Shown: positions 39,097 to 49,892, counted from the first letter of the stretch. The stretch is 64,000 bases of DNA from Oceanospirillum sediminis (GCF_014164585.1 NZ_JACJFM010000001.1:124001-188000); one strand, 5' to 3'. Notes: a model not told the origin generated them from the letters alone. Made by a program: numbers and translations.

Positions 39097-40490
39097 CCAT
39101 TGCCGTACTTTTCCTGATTCTGTTTGGCTGTATCTTCCTGGGTATGCCAATTGCCATTGCACTGGGTCTGTCCAGTGTCGGCACTATTTTGATGTTCTCT
39201 GATGATTCTCTGGCTTCGGTATCACTGAAACTGTTTGAAGCCTTGTCTCATCACTACACCCTGCTGGCGATTCCATTCTTTATTCTGTCGTCAGCTTTCC
39301 TATCCACCGGTGGCGTGGCTAAACGTCTGATCAACTTTGCTGTCGACAGTATCGGTCACGTTAAAGGTGGTCTGGCGATGGCATCGGTTATGGCCTGTAT
39401 GCTGTTTGCTGCAGTATCCGGTTCATCTCCGGCTACCGTAGCGGCGATTGGTACGATCGTTATTGCCGGTATGGTACGTGCGGGTTATCCGGAAAGCTTT
39501 GCAGCCGGTGTTATTGCTAACGCCGGTACGCTGGGTATTCTGATTCCGCCATCCATCGTGATGCTGGTATACGCAGCAGCCACGGAAGTATCTGCCGCCC
39601 GTATGTTTATGGCCGGTATGATTCCGGGTCTGATGATGGGCGGTATTCTGATGATCGCCATCTATATCGTTGCCCGTATTAAGAACTTCCCGTCTCAGCC
39701 ATTCCCTGGCTTCCCGGCGCTGCTGCGCTCTGGTGCTATTGCCATGGGCGGTCTGATGCTGATCGTGATTGTACTTGGCTCTATCTATGGCGGTATCGCC
39801 TCTCCAACAGAAGCAGCCGCTGTAGCAGCAATATATGCCTTCCTGGTGGCTGTTTTTGGCTACCGTGATATGGGCCCTCTGAAAGATAAGCCATGGCGCT
39901 ATGAAGGCGAAAACATGGCAGCCTGTGTCGTTCGTAATATTGCTCAGATCTCTATTGGTCTGCCTCAATCCTTCTTTGATGATGAAGTTAAAAAAGTAGT
40001 ACTGGATGCCGCCAAAGTATCCCTGATGCTGCTGTTCATCATCGCTAATGCCATGCTGTTCGCTCACGTGCTGACGACTGAACGTATTCCGCACACCATT
40101 GCAGAAACCATCATCGGCTGGGGTTTACCAGCGTGGGGCTTCCTGATTGTCGTTAACATTCTGCTGCTGGCAGCCGGTAACTTTATGGAGCCTTCTGCAA
40201 TTCTGCTGATTATGGCACCGATTCTGTTCCCGATTGCCACTCAGCTGGGTATCGATCCGATTCACCTGGGTATCATCATGGTAGTGAATATGGAAATCGG
40301 TATGCTGACACCACCTGTCGGTCTGAACCTGTTCGTTACGGCAGGGATTACCGGTCGGAGTATGGTATGGGTTATTAAAGCCGCCCTGCCATGGCTCGCA
40401 CTGCTGCTGGGCTTCCTGATCATTGTCACATATGTCCCTCAGGTGTCACTGTTCCTGCCTGAGCTGATCGATAGCATGAATGGCTATTAA
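39093..40490 (+). CDS. dctM: TRAP transporter large membrane subunit DctM
   Basis: This 465-residue subunit is the ion-coupled channel of the TRAP system, with about 12-13 TM helices. Blocks such as AIPFFILSSAFLSTGGVAKR, AAVSGSSPATVAAIG, IPPSIVMLVYA and MEIGMLTPPVGLNLFV are DctM signatures. An extra stretch of about 40 residues near 265-305 (from YRDMGPLKDKPWRYEG onward) makes it longer than the second DctM in this window. It starts within the dctQ stop (ATGA). A terminator follows at 40569. Confidence 0.93.
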   Translation: MTIAVLFLILFGCIFLGMPIAIALGLSSVGTILMFSDDSLASVSLKLFEALSHHYTLLAIPFFILSSAFLSTGGVAKRLINFAVDSIGHVKGGLAMASVMACMLFAAVSGSSPATVAAIGTIVIAGMVRAGYPESFAAGVIANAGTLGILIPPSIVMLVYAAATEVSAARMFMAGMIPGLMMGGILMIAIYIVARIKNFPSQPFPGFPALLRSGAIAMGGLMLIVIVLGSIYGGIASPTEAAAVAAIYAFLVAVFGYRDMGPLKDKPWRYEGENMAACVVRNIAQISIGLPQSFFDDEVKKVVLDAAKVSLMLLFIIANAMLFAHVLTTERIPHTIAETIIGWGLPAWGFLIVVNILLLAAGNFMEPSAILLIMAPILFPIATQLGIDPIHLGIIMVVNMEIGMLTPPVGLNLFVTAGITGRSMVWVIKAALPWLALLLGFLIIVTYVPQVSLFLPELIDSMNGY

Positions 40491-40568
40491 GTGTAATTCG
40501 ACCCCCGGCAGCCTTACTGCTGCCGGATAACTGGCACCTGCCAGTTTGCTATGCCCTTGAGCATTTTC

Positions 40569-40612
40569 GCCCCGTATTCACGGGGCTTTTTTATTATTCA
40601 CGGGGCTTTTTT
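40569..40612 (+). terminator. Terminator of dctPQM with duplicated half
   Basis: GCCCCG, loop TATTCA, CGGGGC and six Ts (40569-40592) form a terminator. The segment ATTCACGGGGCTTTTTTAT then occurs again in tandem (to about 40613), as if by slippage. Confidence 0.85.
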
Positions 40613-40647
40613 ATGTCTGTTGCTATGCTTATCTGTACGAATACAGC

Positions 40648-41418
40648 TTATCTCGTCTGTTGCTGCAGAAACTCTGTAAATCTCTTCCAGGATTTCTGAT
40701 CCGCCTCTTCGCGGTAACGGGGACTGCCAAACACGGTAAAAGCATGTGGAGCACCACTGTAAGTGATCATTTCATGGGCAACTGCACTGCTTTCCAGTTC
40801 CGTTGCCAGAGCAGCAAACTGAATCATAGGTATTGCTGTATCAGCAGTGCCATGCAACACCAGAAGTTTTCCCTGAGTTGCCTGATAGTTCTGACCATCC
40901 GGGGTTTTCAGGCCACCGTGAAACGTCACAAAGCCTTTCATAGCCTGGCCAGAGCGAGCCAGCTCCAGTACAGCAGCTCCGCCAAAACAGTAACCCATCG
41001 CAACAGCATTACTGCTATCCGCTCCCAAATCAACCGCTTTACGAATAGCTCCCTGCATCAACTGACGCATTTTATTCCGGTCTTTATACAATTCCCCGGT
41101 GTGCTGACGTTTATCCTTCACCTCAACAGGACGGATACCCTGACCAAAAAGATCTGCCGCAAACACGTTATATCCCAGATCGGATAGCATAGCTGCCCGC
41201 TGTTTTTCGTAATCGGTCAGGCCATCCCAGTCATGAATCAACAGAACCAGAGGAGATTTTTCAGGCTGCTGCGCAGAAGGCATGTAAAAACCTTCATAAT
41301 TCAGGCCATCCACCTGATATATAACATCCTTCCCCTCTGCAGCCATCAGATTCCCTGACAGAGCAAACATAATACATGGCAGAAGACCGACTTTGTTTAC
41401 TACACCTGCTTGTTTCAT
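40648..41418 (-). CDS. Dienelactone hydrolase family protein, exported
   Basis: This 256-residue alpha/beta hydrolase belongs to the dienelactone hydrolase family. Residues 1-25 form a signal peptide ending NLMAAEG. The nucleophile motif is GYCFGG (Cys), the acid lies in LHGTADTAIP, and the His in GAPHAF, matching the DLH Cys-Asp-His triad. An AGGTGGTG site precedes the ATG at 41418. Exported DLH-like proteins occur in many gammaproteobacteria; a substrate cannot be named. It ends 156 bp past the end of dctM on the other strand. Confidence 0.88.
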   Translation of the reverse strand: MKQAGVVNKVGLLPCIMFALSGNLMAAEGKDVIYQVDGLNYEGFYMPSAQQPEKSPLVLLIHDWDGLTDYEKQRAAMLSDLGYNVFAADLFGQGIRPVEVKDKRQHTGELYKDRNKMRQLMQGAIRKAVDLGADSSNAVAMGYCFGGAAVLELARSGQAMKGFVTFHGGLKTPDGQNYQATQGKLLVLHGTADTAIPMIQFAALATELESSAVAHEMITYSGAPHAFTVFGSPRYREEADQKSWKRFTEFLQQQTR

Positions 41419-41598
41419 CACACCACCTCGTCTCAGTTCAGCGCAAGATTTCCCGGACAATGAGATCTGCTCTTTGCCTGAAGTGTAGTATGGTATTAAT
41501 CTGAAATCGGATGAAAAAAACAGCTTTTAATTCAGCTCTGCCTGCAGCAAGCGCTACTACAACACCGAATTCAGGAGCATCTTTCTGGATATAAACAA

Positions 41599-41622
41599 AA
41601 ACCGATTCTGATGAACCGGTTT
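41599..41622 (-). terminator. Terminator of the solute-binding gene
   Basis: On the minus strand AAACCG and CGGTTT arms with a 12-base loop are followed by a T-rich run (complement of 41593-41600). It lies 22 bp past the stop of the gene at 41644. Confidence 0.5.
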
Positions 41623-41643
41623 TATTGAGGCTAAGCAAAGCGA

Positions 41644-42471
41644 TTACTGAATATATTTCTCTTCCAGACGGGGACCGTTGCTCTGAATAAATTCGGTCTG
41701 TTTATCCCAGATTATTTCCGCAAGCCAGGGCTTTTTCGCGTAGAACTGGCGGCTGAGCATCAGATAGTAATCTTCCGTCATCATAGGTTCATGGGAACGA
41801 CGAATCAGCTCAGCCAGTTCAGGGTGTTTTCGGGCCAGGGTCTCAACATAGTTACCAACCAGTACCGCAGCGGGTGACTCTCGCTGTAATAGCGCCTGCA
41901 AAGCTTCTGTCGTGTTTGCTTTGCGCAGCAACGGATACTTCTCTTCTTTCAGCTGCTCATCAACAGCGCTGTGAACCCCTGCCACAATAACACTCTGATT
42001 ACGGATACCATAGATACGACGGCCATTGGTAGCAACCTGAGTATCTTTCACCCGGTACAGAAAGTATTCCTCACGATAGATCTTCTGACGCGGATCGACT
42101 TTGGCTTTAGAAAAAGGGTATTTACCGGTAAACAGCCATTTCTCCCGATAGGGTACATTAAACAAACCATCCAGTTTGCCTGTTTTAATTTGCTGCAGGC
42201 AATCATCAAACTGACAACGTACCAGACTGAACTTAACCTCTTTTACCTGTTTACCCACCGCCTGCAGGATCTCTACCGCGAAGCCCGGATCCTTAGCCGG
42301 TATCTGAGTACCTGAGTCCATATAATAGGGTGGATGAGCGTCAACCGGATATCCGACCTTAAAACGAAGTGGTGCCGCCTGAACCGATAATGTTGTCCCC
42401 GCTGTCACAGCAGCAAGCAACAGGGCAGAGATCGATCTGACAGGCAAAAAACGGTTTAATTTGTGAAACAT
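41644..42471 (-). CDS. Periplasmic solute-binding protein (family 3-like)
   Basis: This 275-residue secreted protein resembles family 3 extracellular solute-binding proteins, as in amino-acid ABC systems. A signal peptide at about residues 1-32 ends VQAAPLRF. PGFAVEILQAVGKQVKEVKF is the first-lobe helix typical of the family, and DDCLQQIKTGKLDGLFNV follows. No permease or ATPase gene is near, so it may be an orphan sensor, like many such proteins in marine bacteria. GGAGG lies just upstream of the ATG. Confidence 0.82.
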   Translation of the reverse strand: MFHKLNRFLPVRSISALLLAAVTAGTTLSVQAAPLRFKVGYPVDAHPPYYMDSGTQIPAKDPGFAVEILQAVGKQVKEVKFSLVRCQFDDCLQQIKTGKLDGLFNVPYREKWLFTGKYPFSKAKVDPRQKIYREEYFLYRVKDTQVATNGRRIYGIRNQSVIVAGVHSAVDEQLKEEKYPLLRKANTTEALQALLQRESPAAVLVGNYVETLARKHPELAELIRRSHEPMMTEDYYLMLSRQFYAKKPWLAEIIWDKQTEFIQSNGPRLEEKYIQ

Positions 42472-42791
42472 AATGCCTCCGGCATACTGAAAAGCCTGTT
42501 GAATATTGATTAAACCTGAAGCTCAGAACTACCCTGTAAATTTAAAGCGGCAGCTAAAAGCATAGAAAATATCAGGCAGGTCCCTGTAATAAATTTCGAA
42601 GATCACGGTCCCTTATTCAGTTATTATCGGTAATTCAACAAGATAGCTGAATAATCTCAAAACGGATCATGGCTGCCATCATCTCAGAATAGTGTCAGAA
42701 TTTCTGTAACCCGGATCATAGTATTACCATCTGAATAGCGCGCTTCAGACCGGAGCAGACGCATTCAGATATATTGAGAGAAATATAATTC
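42472..42791. other. Divergent intergenic region
   Basis: 320 bp between the solute-binding gene and tadA. I see no hairpins, repeats or open frames to report; promoters for both genes must lie here. Confidence 0.5.
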
Positions 42792-43277
42792 ATGCATAAA
42801 CCCGAATACTATATGCACAGAGCGCTGGAACTTGCCAGCCGTGCGGCAGAGCAGAACGAGGTTCCGGTCGGAGCGGTGGTGGTTTATCACGGAGACATTG
42901 TTGGCCGAGGCTGGAATCAGCCAATTTCAGGCTGCGACCCGACGGCTCATGCTGAAATCATGGCTCTGAGAGATGCCGCTAAAACACTGGATAACTATCG
43001 TTTGAATGACTGTGAGCTATACGTGACACTGGAACCCTGTACCATGTGTGCCGGAGCGATTATCAACAGCAGAATCCGGAAAGTCTGGTACGGTGCCGCA
43101 GAACCCAGAACCGGTGTCAGCGAGAGTATCTGCAATCTGTTCTCACAACCCTGGTATAATCATCACCCAGAGATTGAAGGTGGAATCCTGGCCAGCCGCT
43201 GCAAAAAATTACTGCAACAGTTTTTTGCTGAACGTCGTAAGCAGAAAGAACCTGTTGCAAAGCCTGACACACCATAA
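42792..43277 (+). CDS. tadA: tRNA-specific adenosine-34 deaminase
   Basis: TadA converts adenosine-34 of tRNA-Arg(ACG) to inosine. The 161-residue zinc enzyme has His53 and Glu55 in HAEIMAL (metal ligand and proton shuttle) and Cys83/Cys86 in PCTMCAGAI. The opening EYYMHRALELASRAAEQNEVPVG is that of TadA, and the TadA-type ILASRCKKLLQQFF end is seen. It is convergent with mltF; in E. coli tadA, mltF and purL are also neighbours. Confidence 0.95.
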   Translation: MHKPEYYMHRALELASRAAEQNEVPVGAVVVYHGDIVGRGWNQPISGCDPTAHAEIMALRDAAKTLDNYRLNDCELYVTLEPCTMCAGAIINSRIRKVWYGAAEPRTGVSESICNLFSQPWYNHHPEIEGGILASRCKKLLQQFFAERRKQKEPVAKPDTP

Positions 43278-43319
43278 AATCTCAACCCTTATCAGGCTGG
43301 AGTGACTCAGGAAAACAGA

Positions 43320-44774
43320 TCAGAGCACAGGTGGCACGATACTGAAGCTGACACTCTCATCGACCGGTCGTTCAACTACCCGGTTCTGTACCAGCTGTTG
43401 TAAACGGGTATCGTACCAGCTGAGAATATCGTAATACTGACGGATATTCTGTACATAAGTGACAGGTTCCTGCCCGCGGGCAAAACCGTATTTAGTTTGC
43501 TTATACCACTCTCTTTTCTGCAACAGAGGGAGGTGTTGCCTCACATCAATCCATTTATCCGGATCTTTCTTCAGATGCTGAGTGATAATGCGAGCATCTT
43601 CCAGATGTCCAAAGCCTACATTATAGGATGCCAGAGCCATCCAGGTTCTGTCTGGTTCCTGAATACGCTCAGGAATACGGCGAATCAGCTTAGATAGATA
43701 CCGGGCACCACCATAAATACTCTGTTTAGCATCCAGACGGTCTGTCACCCCCATATCGCTGGCAGTATTCAGTGTCAGCATCATAATACCGCGCACTCCG
43801 GTCGGAGATTTTGCCAGCGGACGCCAGTGAGACTCCTGATAACCTACTGCGGCCAGTAAGCGCCAATCCAGCTCATACTTTTCTGCCGCATCCTTGAAGT
43901 GCTTTTCATATTTTGGAAAACGATTTCGAACATGACGCAAAAAAAGCTGAACACCAACGTAGTTCAGCTCCTCTTTATGGCCGTAATAACGATCCCGCAT
44001 CTGTGCCAGTTCGCCTTTAGCTTCCAGATCAGTGAAAAAGGCTTTTACTGCCTGATAAAGAGTATGATCCCTGGACTTTGGCATCACCCAGGCCAGGGAG
44101 TGCTGGCGAGGCAGTTTGAAAGCTTCACGCGCCCTGGTGTAATAAGCCAGATTGATATCCAGTTCATTGGAGTTGACTACGGCATAGTCCAGCTCACCTT
44201 CCTGCACCATACGAATCAGGTCTGTCGCTTCCAGATCAGCGGTTTCTTTCCAGCTGAGTTTGGGATAGTCGGCCTGAAGCTCCCGTAGTAAGCGAGCGGA
44301 CTCTGTACCGGAAATAACCGCTATCTGACTACCAACCAGATTATCCAGTCCTGCCGGTTTTTCGTTTGTGCGGTTATACACCACAATGGGATCAACACGC
44401 ATATATTGCGGGGCGTAGAAAAAATCCCCTATTTTATCCAGACTGACTTCCAGCCCTGCCGCACCGATATGGGCTTTGCCTTGCTCCAGAGCCTGGTAAA
44501 TCTCTTTAATATCATGGTTACTGCTGATCTCCAGTTTCACCCCCAGGTAGTCTGCAAACAGGGAGGCCAGCTCATATTCCATGCCTGAAGGCCCTTCACT
44601 GCCTTCGTAATAAGTTGTCGGCGTATTCCGGGTCAGAATTTTCAGCACACCCTGCTGTTTAATTTCTTCCAGCACAGAGGGCGTTTCTTCTTTACAGGCA
44701 GACAGGAACACAGCCATCAGCAAGAGCGAGGCTAATGTCAAAGCTCTGGTAAAAGATTCTAATGCCTGTCGCAC
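43320..44774 (-). CDS. mltF: Membrane-bound lytic murein transglycosylase F
   Basis: MltF cleaves the glycan strand of peptidoglycan at the outer membrane. The 484-residue protein has a lipoprotein signal ending LSAC (Cys27), a family 3 solute-binding-like domain (about 40-265) and a C-terminal SLT domain. The catalytic Glu lies in YQESHWRPLAKSPTGVRG (about residue 313), with LTLNTASDMGV following. The start is GTG at 44774, since no ATG precedes the lipobox; its ribosome site is weak. It is divergent from purL, as in E. coli. Confidence 0.94.
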   Translation of the reverse strand: MRQALESFTRALTLASLLLMAVFLSACKEETPSVLEEIKQQGVLKILTRNTPTTYYEGSEGPSGMEYELASLFADYLGVKLEISSNHDIKEIYQALEQGKAHIGAAGLEVSLDKIGDFFYAPQYMRVDPIVVYNRTNEKPAGLDNLVGSQIAVISGTESARLLRELQADYPKLSWKETADLEATDLIRMVQEGELDYAVVNSNELDINLAYYTRAREAFKLPRQHSLAWVMPKSRDHTLYQAVKAFFTDLEAKGELAQMRDRYYGHKEELNYVGVQLFLRHVRNRFPKYEKHFKDAAEKYELDWRLLAAVGYQESHWRPLAKSPTGVRGIMMLTLNTASDMGVTDRLDAKQSIYGGARYLSKLIRRIPERIQEPDRTWMALASYNVGFGHLEDARIITQHLKKDPDKWIDVRQHLPLLQKREWYKQTKYGFARGQEPVTYVQNIRQYYDILSWYDTRLQQLVQNRVVERPVDESVSFSIVPPVL

Positions 44775-45062
44775 GGTCAGTTTTCCCGGAAAATCATTTT
44801 TATAGGTGTAGAAGGATTACCGCATTGTCTATTGTCGCACTTTTTTGACAACGAAAAACCGGAACTGGTCCATATTTCAGATAATCCGGCTCTCTGTATT
44901 GGCTTTACTAATGGTGTTTGCAGTATTATTAGCACCCTTATCGTGTCTGCTTCATGAAAATCGCGGAACAGAGTATATCCTTTATTGACACTTTGTGCTG
45001 TTTTCTAAGAGTAGCCACAGGTTCCAGTTTCTGAAACTATTTTTAAGAGGCTTCTTTTCGTC

Positions 45063-48000
45063 ATGCTTAAGTTGCGTGGAGCGCCCGCCCTTTCCGCCTT
45101 CCGAACCCGTAAGCTATTAACTGCCCTGCAAGCGGCAGTGCCTGCTATCAAGGATGTATATGCCGAGTTCGTTCACTTTGCCGATCTGTCGGCCAGCCTG
45201 GACGACGACCAGCAGAGCGTGCTTGACCGCATTCTTCGCTACGGTCCAAAAGCCGATGTAAAGGAGCCTTCTGGCACCCTGTTCCTGGTCGTGCCACGTC
45301 CGGGAACCATCTCCCCATGGTCATCTAAAGCGACTGATATTGCTCACAACTGTGGCCTTGAAGCCATTGAACGTATTGAACGCGGTATCGCTTACTATGT
45401 ACAGGCCGATAATTTATCAGCAGATGAAAGCAACCAGGTCGTTGCTCTGCTGCATGACCGTATGACTCAGGCAGTACTGAATGATCTGGATGACGCCAGC
45501 TGTCTGTTCAGTCAGGAAGCACCTCGTGCGATGACGTCTGTTGATATTCTGGGTCGTGGTCGTCCGGCACTGGAAGAAGCCAACCTGTCTCTGGGTCTGG
45601 CTCTGGCTGAAGATGAGATCGATTACCTGGTGACCAGCTTTATCGAGTTGGGCCGTAATCCGAACGATGTTGAGCTGATGATGTTTGCCCAGGCGAACTC
45701 TGAGCACTGTCGTCACAAGATCTTTAACGCCAGCTGGACGATCGATGGTGTTGAACAGGAAAAATCCCTGTTTGGCATGATCAAGAACACCTACCAGCAG
45801 AATCCAACGGATGTATTGTCTGCCTATAAAGATAACGCGTCTGTGATTGTGGGTCATGAAGCCAACCGCTTCTTCCCGAACCCGGAATCAAAAGAGTACG
45901 GCAAAAACAACGAAGCTGTACACCTGCTGATGAAGGTTGAAACCCACAACCACCCAACCGCGATTGCCCCTTTCCCGGGTGCGGCAACCGGTTCCGGTGG
46001 TGAGATCCGTGATGAAGGTGCCACTGGTCGTGGTTCCAAGCCAAAAGCGGGTCTGACCGGCTTTACCGTATCCAACCTGAATATCCCTGATTACAAACAA
46101 GCGTGGGAAGGCGACTACGGCAAACCTGCGCGTATCGTATCTGCGCTGGATATTATGATCGAAGGTCCTCTGGGCGGCGCGGCGTTTAACAACGAGTTTG
46201 GTCGTCCTAACCTGAACGGTTACTTCCGTACTTTCGAAGAGAAAGCGATGGGCGTAAACGGCGAAGAGATGTGGGGCTACCACAAGCCAATTATGCTGGC
46301 CGGTGGTATGGGTAATATCCGTGCTGACCACGTTGAGAAAGGCGAGATTATCGTTGGCGCTAAACTGATCGTGCTGGGTGGCCCGGCGATGCTGATCGGT
46401 CTGGGCGGCGGTGCAGCCTCTTCTATGGCCACTGGTGCCAGCTCTGAAGACCTGGACTTCGCTTCTGTACAGCGTGAAAACCCAGAAATGGAGCGTCGCT
46501 GTCAGGAAGTGATCGACCAGTGCTGGCAGCTGGGTGACAAAAACCCGATCAGCTTTATCCACGATGTGGGTGCAGGCGGTCTGTCCAACGCTCTGCCTGA
46601 ACTGGTTAAAGATGGCGAGCGTGGCGGTCAGTTCAACCTGCGCAAGGTACTGAACGATGAGCCAGGCATGAGCCCGCTGGAAATCTGGTGTAACGAATCT
46701 CAGGAGCGCTATGTGATGGCGGTTTCTCCAGAGAATCTGGAAGCCTTCGAAGCGATCTGTGCCCGTGAGCGTTGTCCGTTTGCGGTTGTCGGTGAAGCCA
46801 CCGAAGAGATGCATCTGACCGTACATGATACCGTATTCAGCAATGAGCCGGTTGATCTGCCAATGAGCGTGTTGTTCGGTAAACCGCCTAAGATGCACCG
46901 TGAGTTTAACCGCGTGAATCCTGAGCTGCCTGCTCTGGACTTTGCTGAGGTTGAGCTGAAAGAAGCGGCATCCCGTGTACTGCAACTGCCAACGGTTGCG
47001 AGCAAATCTTTCCTGATCACCATTGGTGACCGTTCCATTACCGGTATGGTAGCCCGTGATCAGATGGTCGGCCCCTGGCAGGTGCCTGTGGCGGATGTGG
47101 CGGTAACCACCACCACTCAGGACTCCCTGACCGGTGAAGCGATGGCGATGGGTGAGCGTACCCCGCTGGCGCTGATCAATCCTGCCGCATCGGGTCGTAT
47201 GGCGGTTGCTGAAACCATTACCAACCTGGCGGCGGCCAATATCGAAAAAATGGGTGATATCAAGCTGTCGGCTAACTGGATGTCTGCCGCCAGCCACGAT
47301 GGTCAGAACCAGGCGCTGTACGATACCGTTCATGCCGTTGGTATGGAACTGGCTCCAGAGCTGGGTATCGCCATTCCGGTAGGTAAAGACTCCATGTCCA
47401 TGCGTACCGTATGGGATGATGAAGGCGAACAGAAGGCGATCACCTCGCCACTGTCTCTGGTGATTACCGGCTTTGCTCCGGTACTGAACTCGGCTAAAAC
47501 CCTAACCCCTGAACTGCGTACCGATAAAGGTGAAACCGATCTGTTAGCGATCGATCTGGGTCGTGGTCAGAATCGTCTGGGTGGTTCTGCACTGGCCCAG
47601 GTTTTCAATCAGGTTGGTAACGAAGCGCCGGATCTGGATGATGCAGAAGATCTGAAAGCGCTGTTTGCGGTCATTCAGGGGCTGAACCAGGACGATAAGC
47701 TGCTGGCTTACCATGACCGTTCTGACGGTGGTCTGTTCGCAACCCTGACCGAAATGGCATTTGCCGGTCACACGGGTCTTAACATCAAGCTGGATCTGCT
47801 GGCTAACAGCAACGACAACGCGGATATTCTGGCCGCTCTGTTTAACGAAGAGCTGGGTGCTGTAGTTCAGATCCGTCGTGAAGATACTGAAGAAGCGCTG
47901 GCACAGTTTGAAGCCGCAGGTCTGGGTGACTGTGTCGCTGTGATCGGTGAACTGAATGATGAAGACTGGATTCGCTTTACCTTTGATGGCGAAGCGGTAC

Positions 48001-48968
48001 TGGAAAATGCCCGTGTTAACTATCAGCGTCTATGGAGCGAAACCAGCTACCGCATTCAGTCCATGCGTGACAATGCCGACTGCGCTCTGGAAGAGTTCGA
48101 TACCATTCTGGACTCCACCAACCCTGGTCTGCACGCTGAACTGACTTATGATGTTAACGAAGATATCGCTGCAGATCTGATCGCATCCGGTAACCGTCCT
48201 AAGGTGGCTATCGTACGTGAGCAGGGTGTCAACGGTCAGATCGAAATGGCAGCCGCCTTTGATCGTGCCGGTTTTGCTGCGGTTGATGTTCACATGAGTG
48301 ATATCCTGTCAGGCCGTGTGACCCTGGATCAGTTCCGTGGTCTGGTGGCTTGCGGTGGTTTCTCCTACGGTGATGTCCTGGGTGCAGGCGAAGGCTGGGC
48401 GAAGAGCATTTTGTTCAACCCGGTTGCTCGTGAGCAGTTCAAAACCTTCTTCCACCGTGAAGATACCTTTGCTCTGGGCGTATGTAACGGTTGTCAGATG
48501 CTGTCTAACCTGCACGAACTGATTCCGGGTGCAGAGCACTGGCCACACTTCGTACGTAACCAGTCCGAGCAGTTTGAAGCCCGTGTTTGTATGGTCGAAG
48601 TACAGGACAGCCCATCGGTATTCCTGCAGGGTATGGCTGGTTCCCGTATGCCAATCGCTGTGGCACATGGCGAAGGTCATGCTGAGTTTGCCGATCAGGC
48701 ACACCTGGATAACCTGCTGGGCAGTGGCGCACTGGCTCTGCGCTATGTGGATAACTATGGCAAGGTCACTGAGATGTATCCTGCAAACCCGAATGGTTCT
48801 CCGGCGGGCGTAACAGGTGTGACTACCACTGACGGTCGAGTCACCATCATGATGCCACACCCTGAGCGTGTGTACCGTGCTGTGACAAACTCCTGGTCAC
48901 CAGATGACTGGAGTGATGACGGCGCCTGGATGCGTATGTTCCGCAACGCTCGTGTCTGGGTCGGTTAA
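45063..48968 (+). CDS. purL: Phosphoribosylformylglycinamidine synthase (FGAM synthetase)
   Basis: PurL converts FGAR, glutamine and ATP to FGAM in purine synthesis. This 1301-residue protein is the large single-chain form: a PurS-like N-terminal domain (opening [15 protein letters not shown]), a linker with [20 protein letters not shown], two AIR synthase-like halves ([37 protein letters not shown]), and a class I glutaminase domain with Cys in [14 protein letters not shown] (about 1140) and HGEGHAEF. Length matches E. coli (1295). A TTGACA box at 44985 might belong to its promoter, but no good -10 follows. Confidence 0.98.
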   Translation: MLKLRGAPALSAFRTRKLLTALQAAVPAIKDVYAEFVHFADLSASLDDDQQSVLDRILRYGPKADVKEPSGTLFLVVPRPGTISPWSSKATDIAHNCGLEAIERIERGIAYYVQADNLSADESNQVVALLHDRMTQAVLNDLDDASCLFSQEAPRAMTSVDILGRGRPALEEANLSLGLALAEDEIDYLVTSFIELGRNPNDVELMMFAQANSEHCRHKIFNASWTIDGVEQEKSLFGMIKNTYQQNPTDVLSAYKDNASVIVGHEANRFFPNPESKEYGKNNEAVHLLMKVETHNHPTAIAPFPGAATGSGGEIRDEGATGRGSKPKAGLTGFTVSNLNIPDYKQAWEGDYGKPARIVSALDIMIEGPLGGAAFNNEFGRPNLNGYFRTFEEKAMGVNGEEMWGYHKPIMLAGGMGNIRADHVEKGEIIVGAKLIVLGGPAMLIGLGGGAASSMATGASSEDLDFASVQRENPEMERRCQEVIDQCWQLGDKNPISFIHDVGAGGLSNALPELVKDGERGGQFNLRKVLNDEPGMSPLEIWCNESQERYVMAVSPENLEAFEAICARERCPFAVVGEATEEMHLTVHDTVFSNEPVDLPMSVLFGKPPKMHREFNRVNPELPALDFAEVELKEAASRVLQLPTVASKSFLITIGDRSITGMVARDQMVGPWQVPVADVAVTTTTQDSLTGEAMAMGERTPLALINPAASGRMAVAETITNLAAANIEKMGDIKLSANWMSAASHDGQNQALYDTVHAVGMELAPELGIAIPVGKDSMSMRTVWDDEGEQKAITSPLSLVITGFAPVLNSAKTLTPELRTDKGETDLLAIDLGRGQNRLGGSALAQVFNQVGNEAPDLDDAEDLKALFAVIQGLNQDDKLLAYHDRSDGGLFATLTEMAFAGHTGLNIKLDLLANSNDNADILAALFNEELGAVVQIRREDTEEALAQFEAAGLGDCVAVIGELNDEDWIRFTFDGEAVLENARVNYQRLWSETSYRIQSMRDNADCALEEFDTILDSTNPGLHAELTYDVNEDIAADLIASGNRPKVAIVREQGVNGQIEMAAAFDRAGFAAVDVHMSDILSGRVTLDQFRGLVACGGFSYGDVLGAGEGWAKSILFNPVAREQFKTFFHREDTFALGVCNGCQMLSNLHELIPGAEHWPHFVRNQSEQFEARVCMVEVQDSPSVFLQGMAGSRMPIAVAHGEGHAEFADQAHLDNLLGSGALALRYVDNYGKVTEMYPANPNGSPAGVTGVTTTDGRVTIMMPHPERVYRAVTNSWSPDDWSDDGAWMRMFRNARVWVG

Positions 48969-48993
48969 GACCATTCAGGACAAACAGCGTTTG

Positions 48994-49018
48994 AAAAGGC
49001 AGCTTCGGCTGCCTTTTT
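48994..49018. terminator. Terminator of purL with UUCG loop
   Basis: GGCAGC, loop TTCG, GCTGCC, flanked by four As and five Ts. It lies between the purL stop and the HEPN gene on the other strand, and can serve both. Confidence 0.92.
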
Positions 49019-49019
49019 G

Positions 49020-49700
49020 CTACATGTGGTAAGGACGTAGTTTATATCGTTGCTTCAAGCAATCCTCTAAAGGTTTTACAGAATTATTAGTAACATCTAA
49101 GCACCATTTTAGAAACGCTGTTGATATTCTGAGATCATATCCAACATAAATATCTGTGTCATATTTTCCATTCAACCTTTCTGATATAAGCTTAAGTTCT
49201 TGGACTTTATTGTCAGGCCAATGTTTCAGGTTTCCATTCGCATGCGCTATACAGTTTCTAAACTTATTCATATCACTGATATTTGATTTAACTTCCTCTT
49301 TAAATTTAAAGTTCAGCTTTAACTCATTAGTAATATATTTCTGGTATTTGTTGACGGAGCTTTTTCCCTCAACATCTTTATAGCTTTTTGCTTTGCCTTC
49401 TTTTTCTTTTGCATAATTAAGTAGTTGTTCGATGGATGATTCTAAGCAAGTATATGCTGTCACTACCAAAGGCATCTTTACTGCATTAGGCAAGTATCCA
49501 TCCGCCACCTGATATATATAATTTACTTCGCAAGGATCATCGTAATCTCCATATCGTATAAGCTCTTTTTCTGTGTAGCGTTCAGTCAAAGCTTCAATGC
49601 TATGATCAATGCTCTCTATGTAGTCTCTCAGCAGGGTTAAATCCAGCATACCGGGAAAATGTGGATCAATACCAAGACTCTTGAATGATAAGTTATTCAC
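49020..49700 (-). CDS. HEPN-like protein with R-x4-H motif
   Basis: This 226-residue protein is AT-rich and unlike its neighbours in composition. Helical segments around 75-97 and 130-165 carry the HEPN-type motif Arg148-x4-His153 (KFRNCIAHANG), typical of HEPN RNases and of HEPN proteins in abortive-infection and toxin systems. The rest is not recognised. The start is GTG at 49700 with AAAGGA eight bases upstream. It is beside a DUF3037 gene and a possible HipA-like remnant, which suggests an accessory or defence-type locus inserted after purL. Confidence 0.65.
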   Translation of the reverse strand: MNNLSFKSLGIDPHFPGMLDLTLLRDYIESIDHSIEALTERYTEKELIRYGDYDDPCEVNYIYQVADGYLPNAVKMPLVVTAYTCLESSIEQLLNYAKEKEGKAKSYKDVEGKSSVNKYQKYITNELKLNFKFKEEVKSNISDMNKFRNCIAHANGNLKHWPDNKVQELKLISERLNGKYDTDIYVGYDLRISTAFLKWCLDVTNNSVKPLEDCLKQRYKLRPYHM

Positions 49701-49754
49701 TTAAATATTTCCTTTAACGCGTGACCTTATACGAGTAAGCTGAATACAGCCTAA

Positions 49755-49892
49755 ATAGAATTGTACTCAAACATATCACAAATACCTGATGAGTGGATCG
49801 AATATTCTGAATCAGCAAATACTACACTAACCAATATCAGGAATGCTTTAGACCTCGTAGACAAGGATGAATTCTGGAGTAAGATCACATGA
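49755..49892 (+). pseudogene. Possible C-terminal remnant of a HipA-like kinase gene
   Basis: An open frame of 45 codons runs from a TAA at 49752 to a TGA at 49890-49892, and its stop overlaps the ATG of the DUF3037 gene in the ATGA manner of operon partners. The translation includes IPDEWIEY and ends DEFWSKIT. It has no ATG. DUF3037 genes usually follow a gene for a HipA-like kinase, so this may be the surviving tail of that partner. This is inference from position and the overlap; a chance open frame is possible. Confidence 0.4.

Noticed and set aside
41438-41638. 66-codon minus-strand frame between two genes
   Set aside because: It spans a probable terminator hairpin (41599-41622) and has no ribosome site or recognisable motif.
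45888-47333. 481-codon minus-strand open frame inside purL
   Set aside because: It lies fully antisense to a certain purL gene, its translation lacks any family motif and is rich in His, Arg and Gln, typical of a shadow of GC-biased coding.
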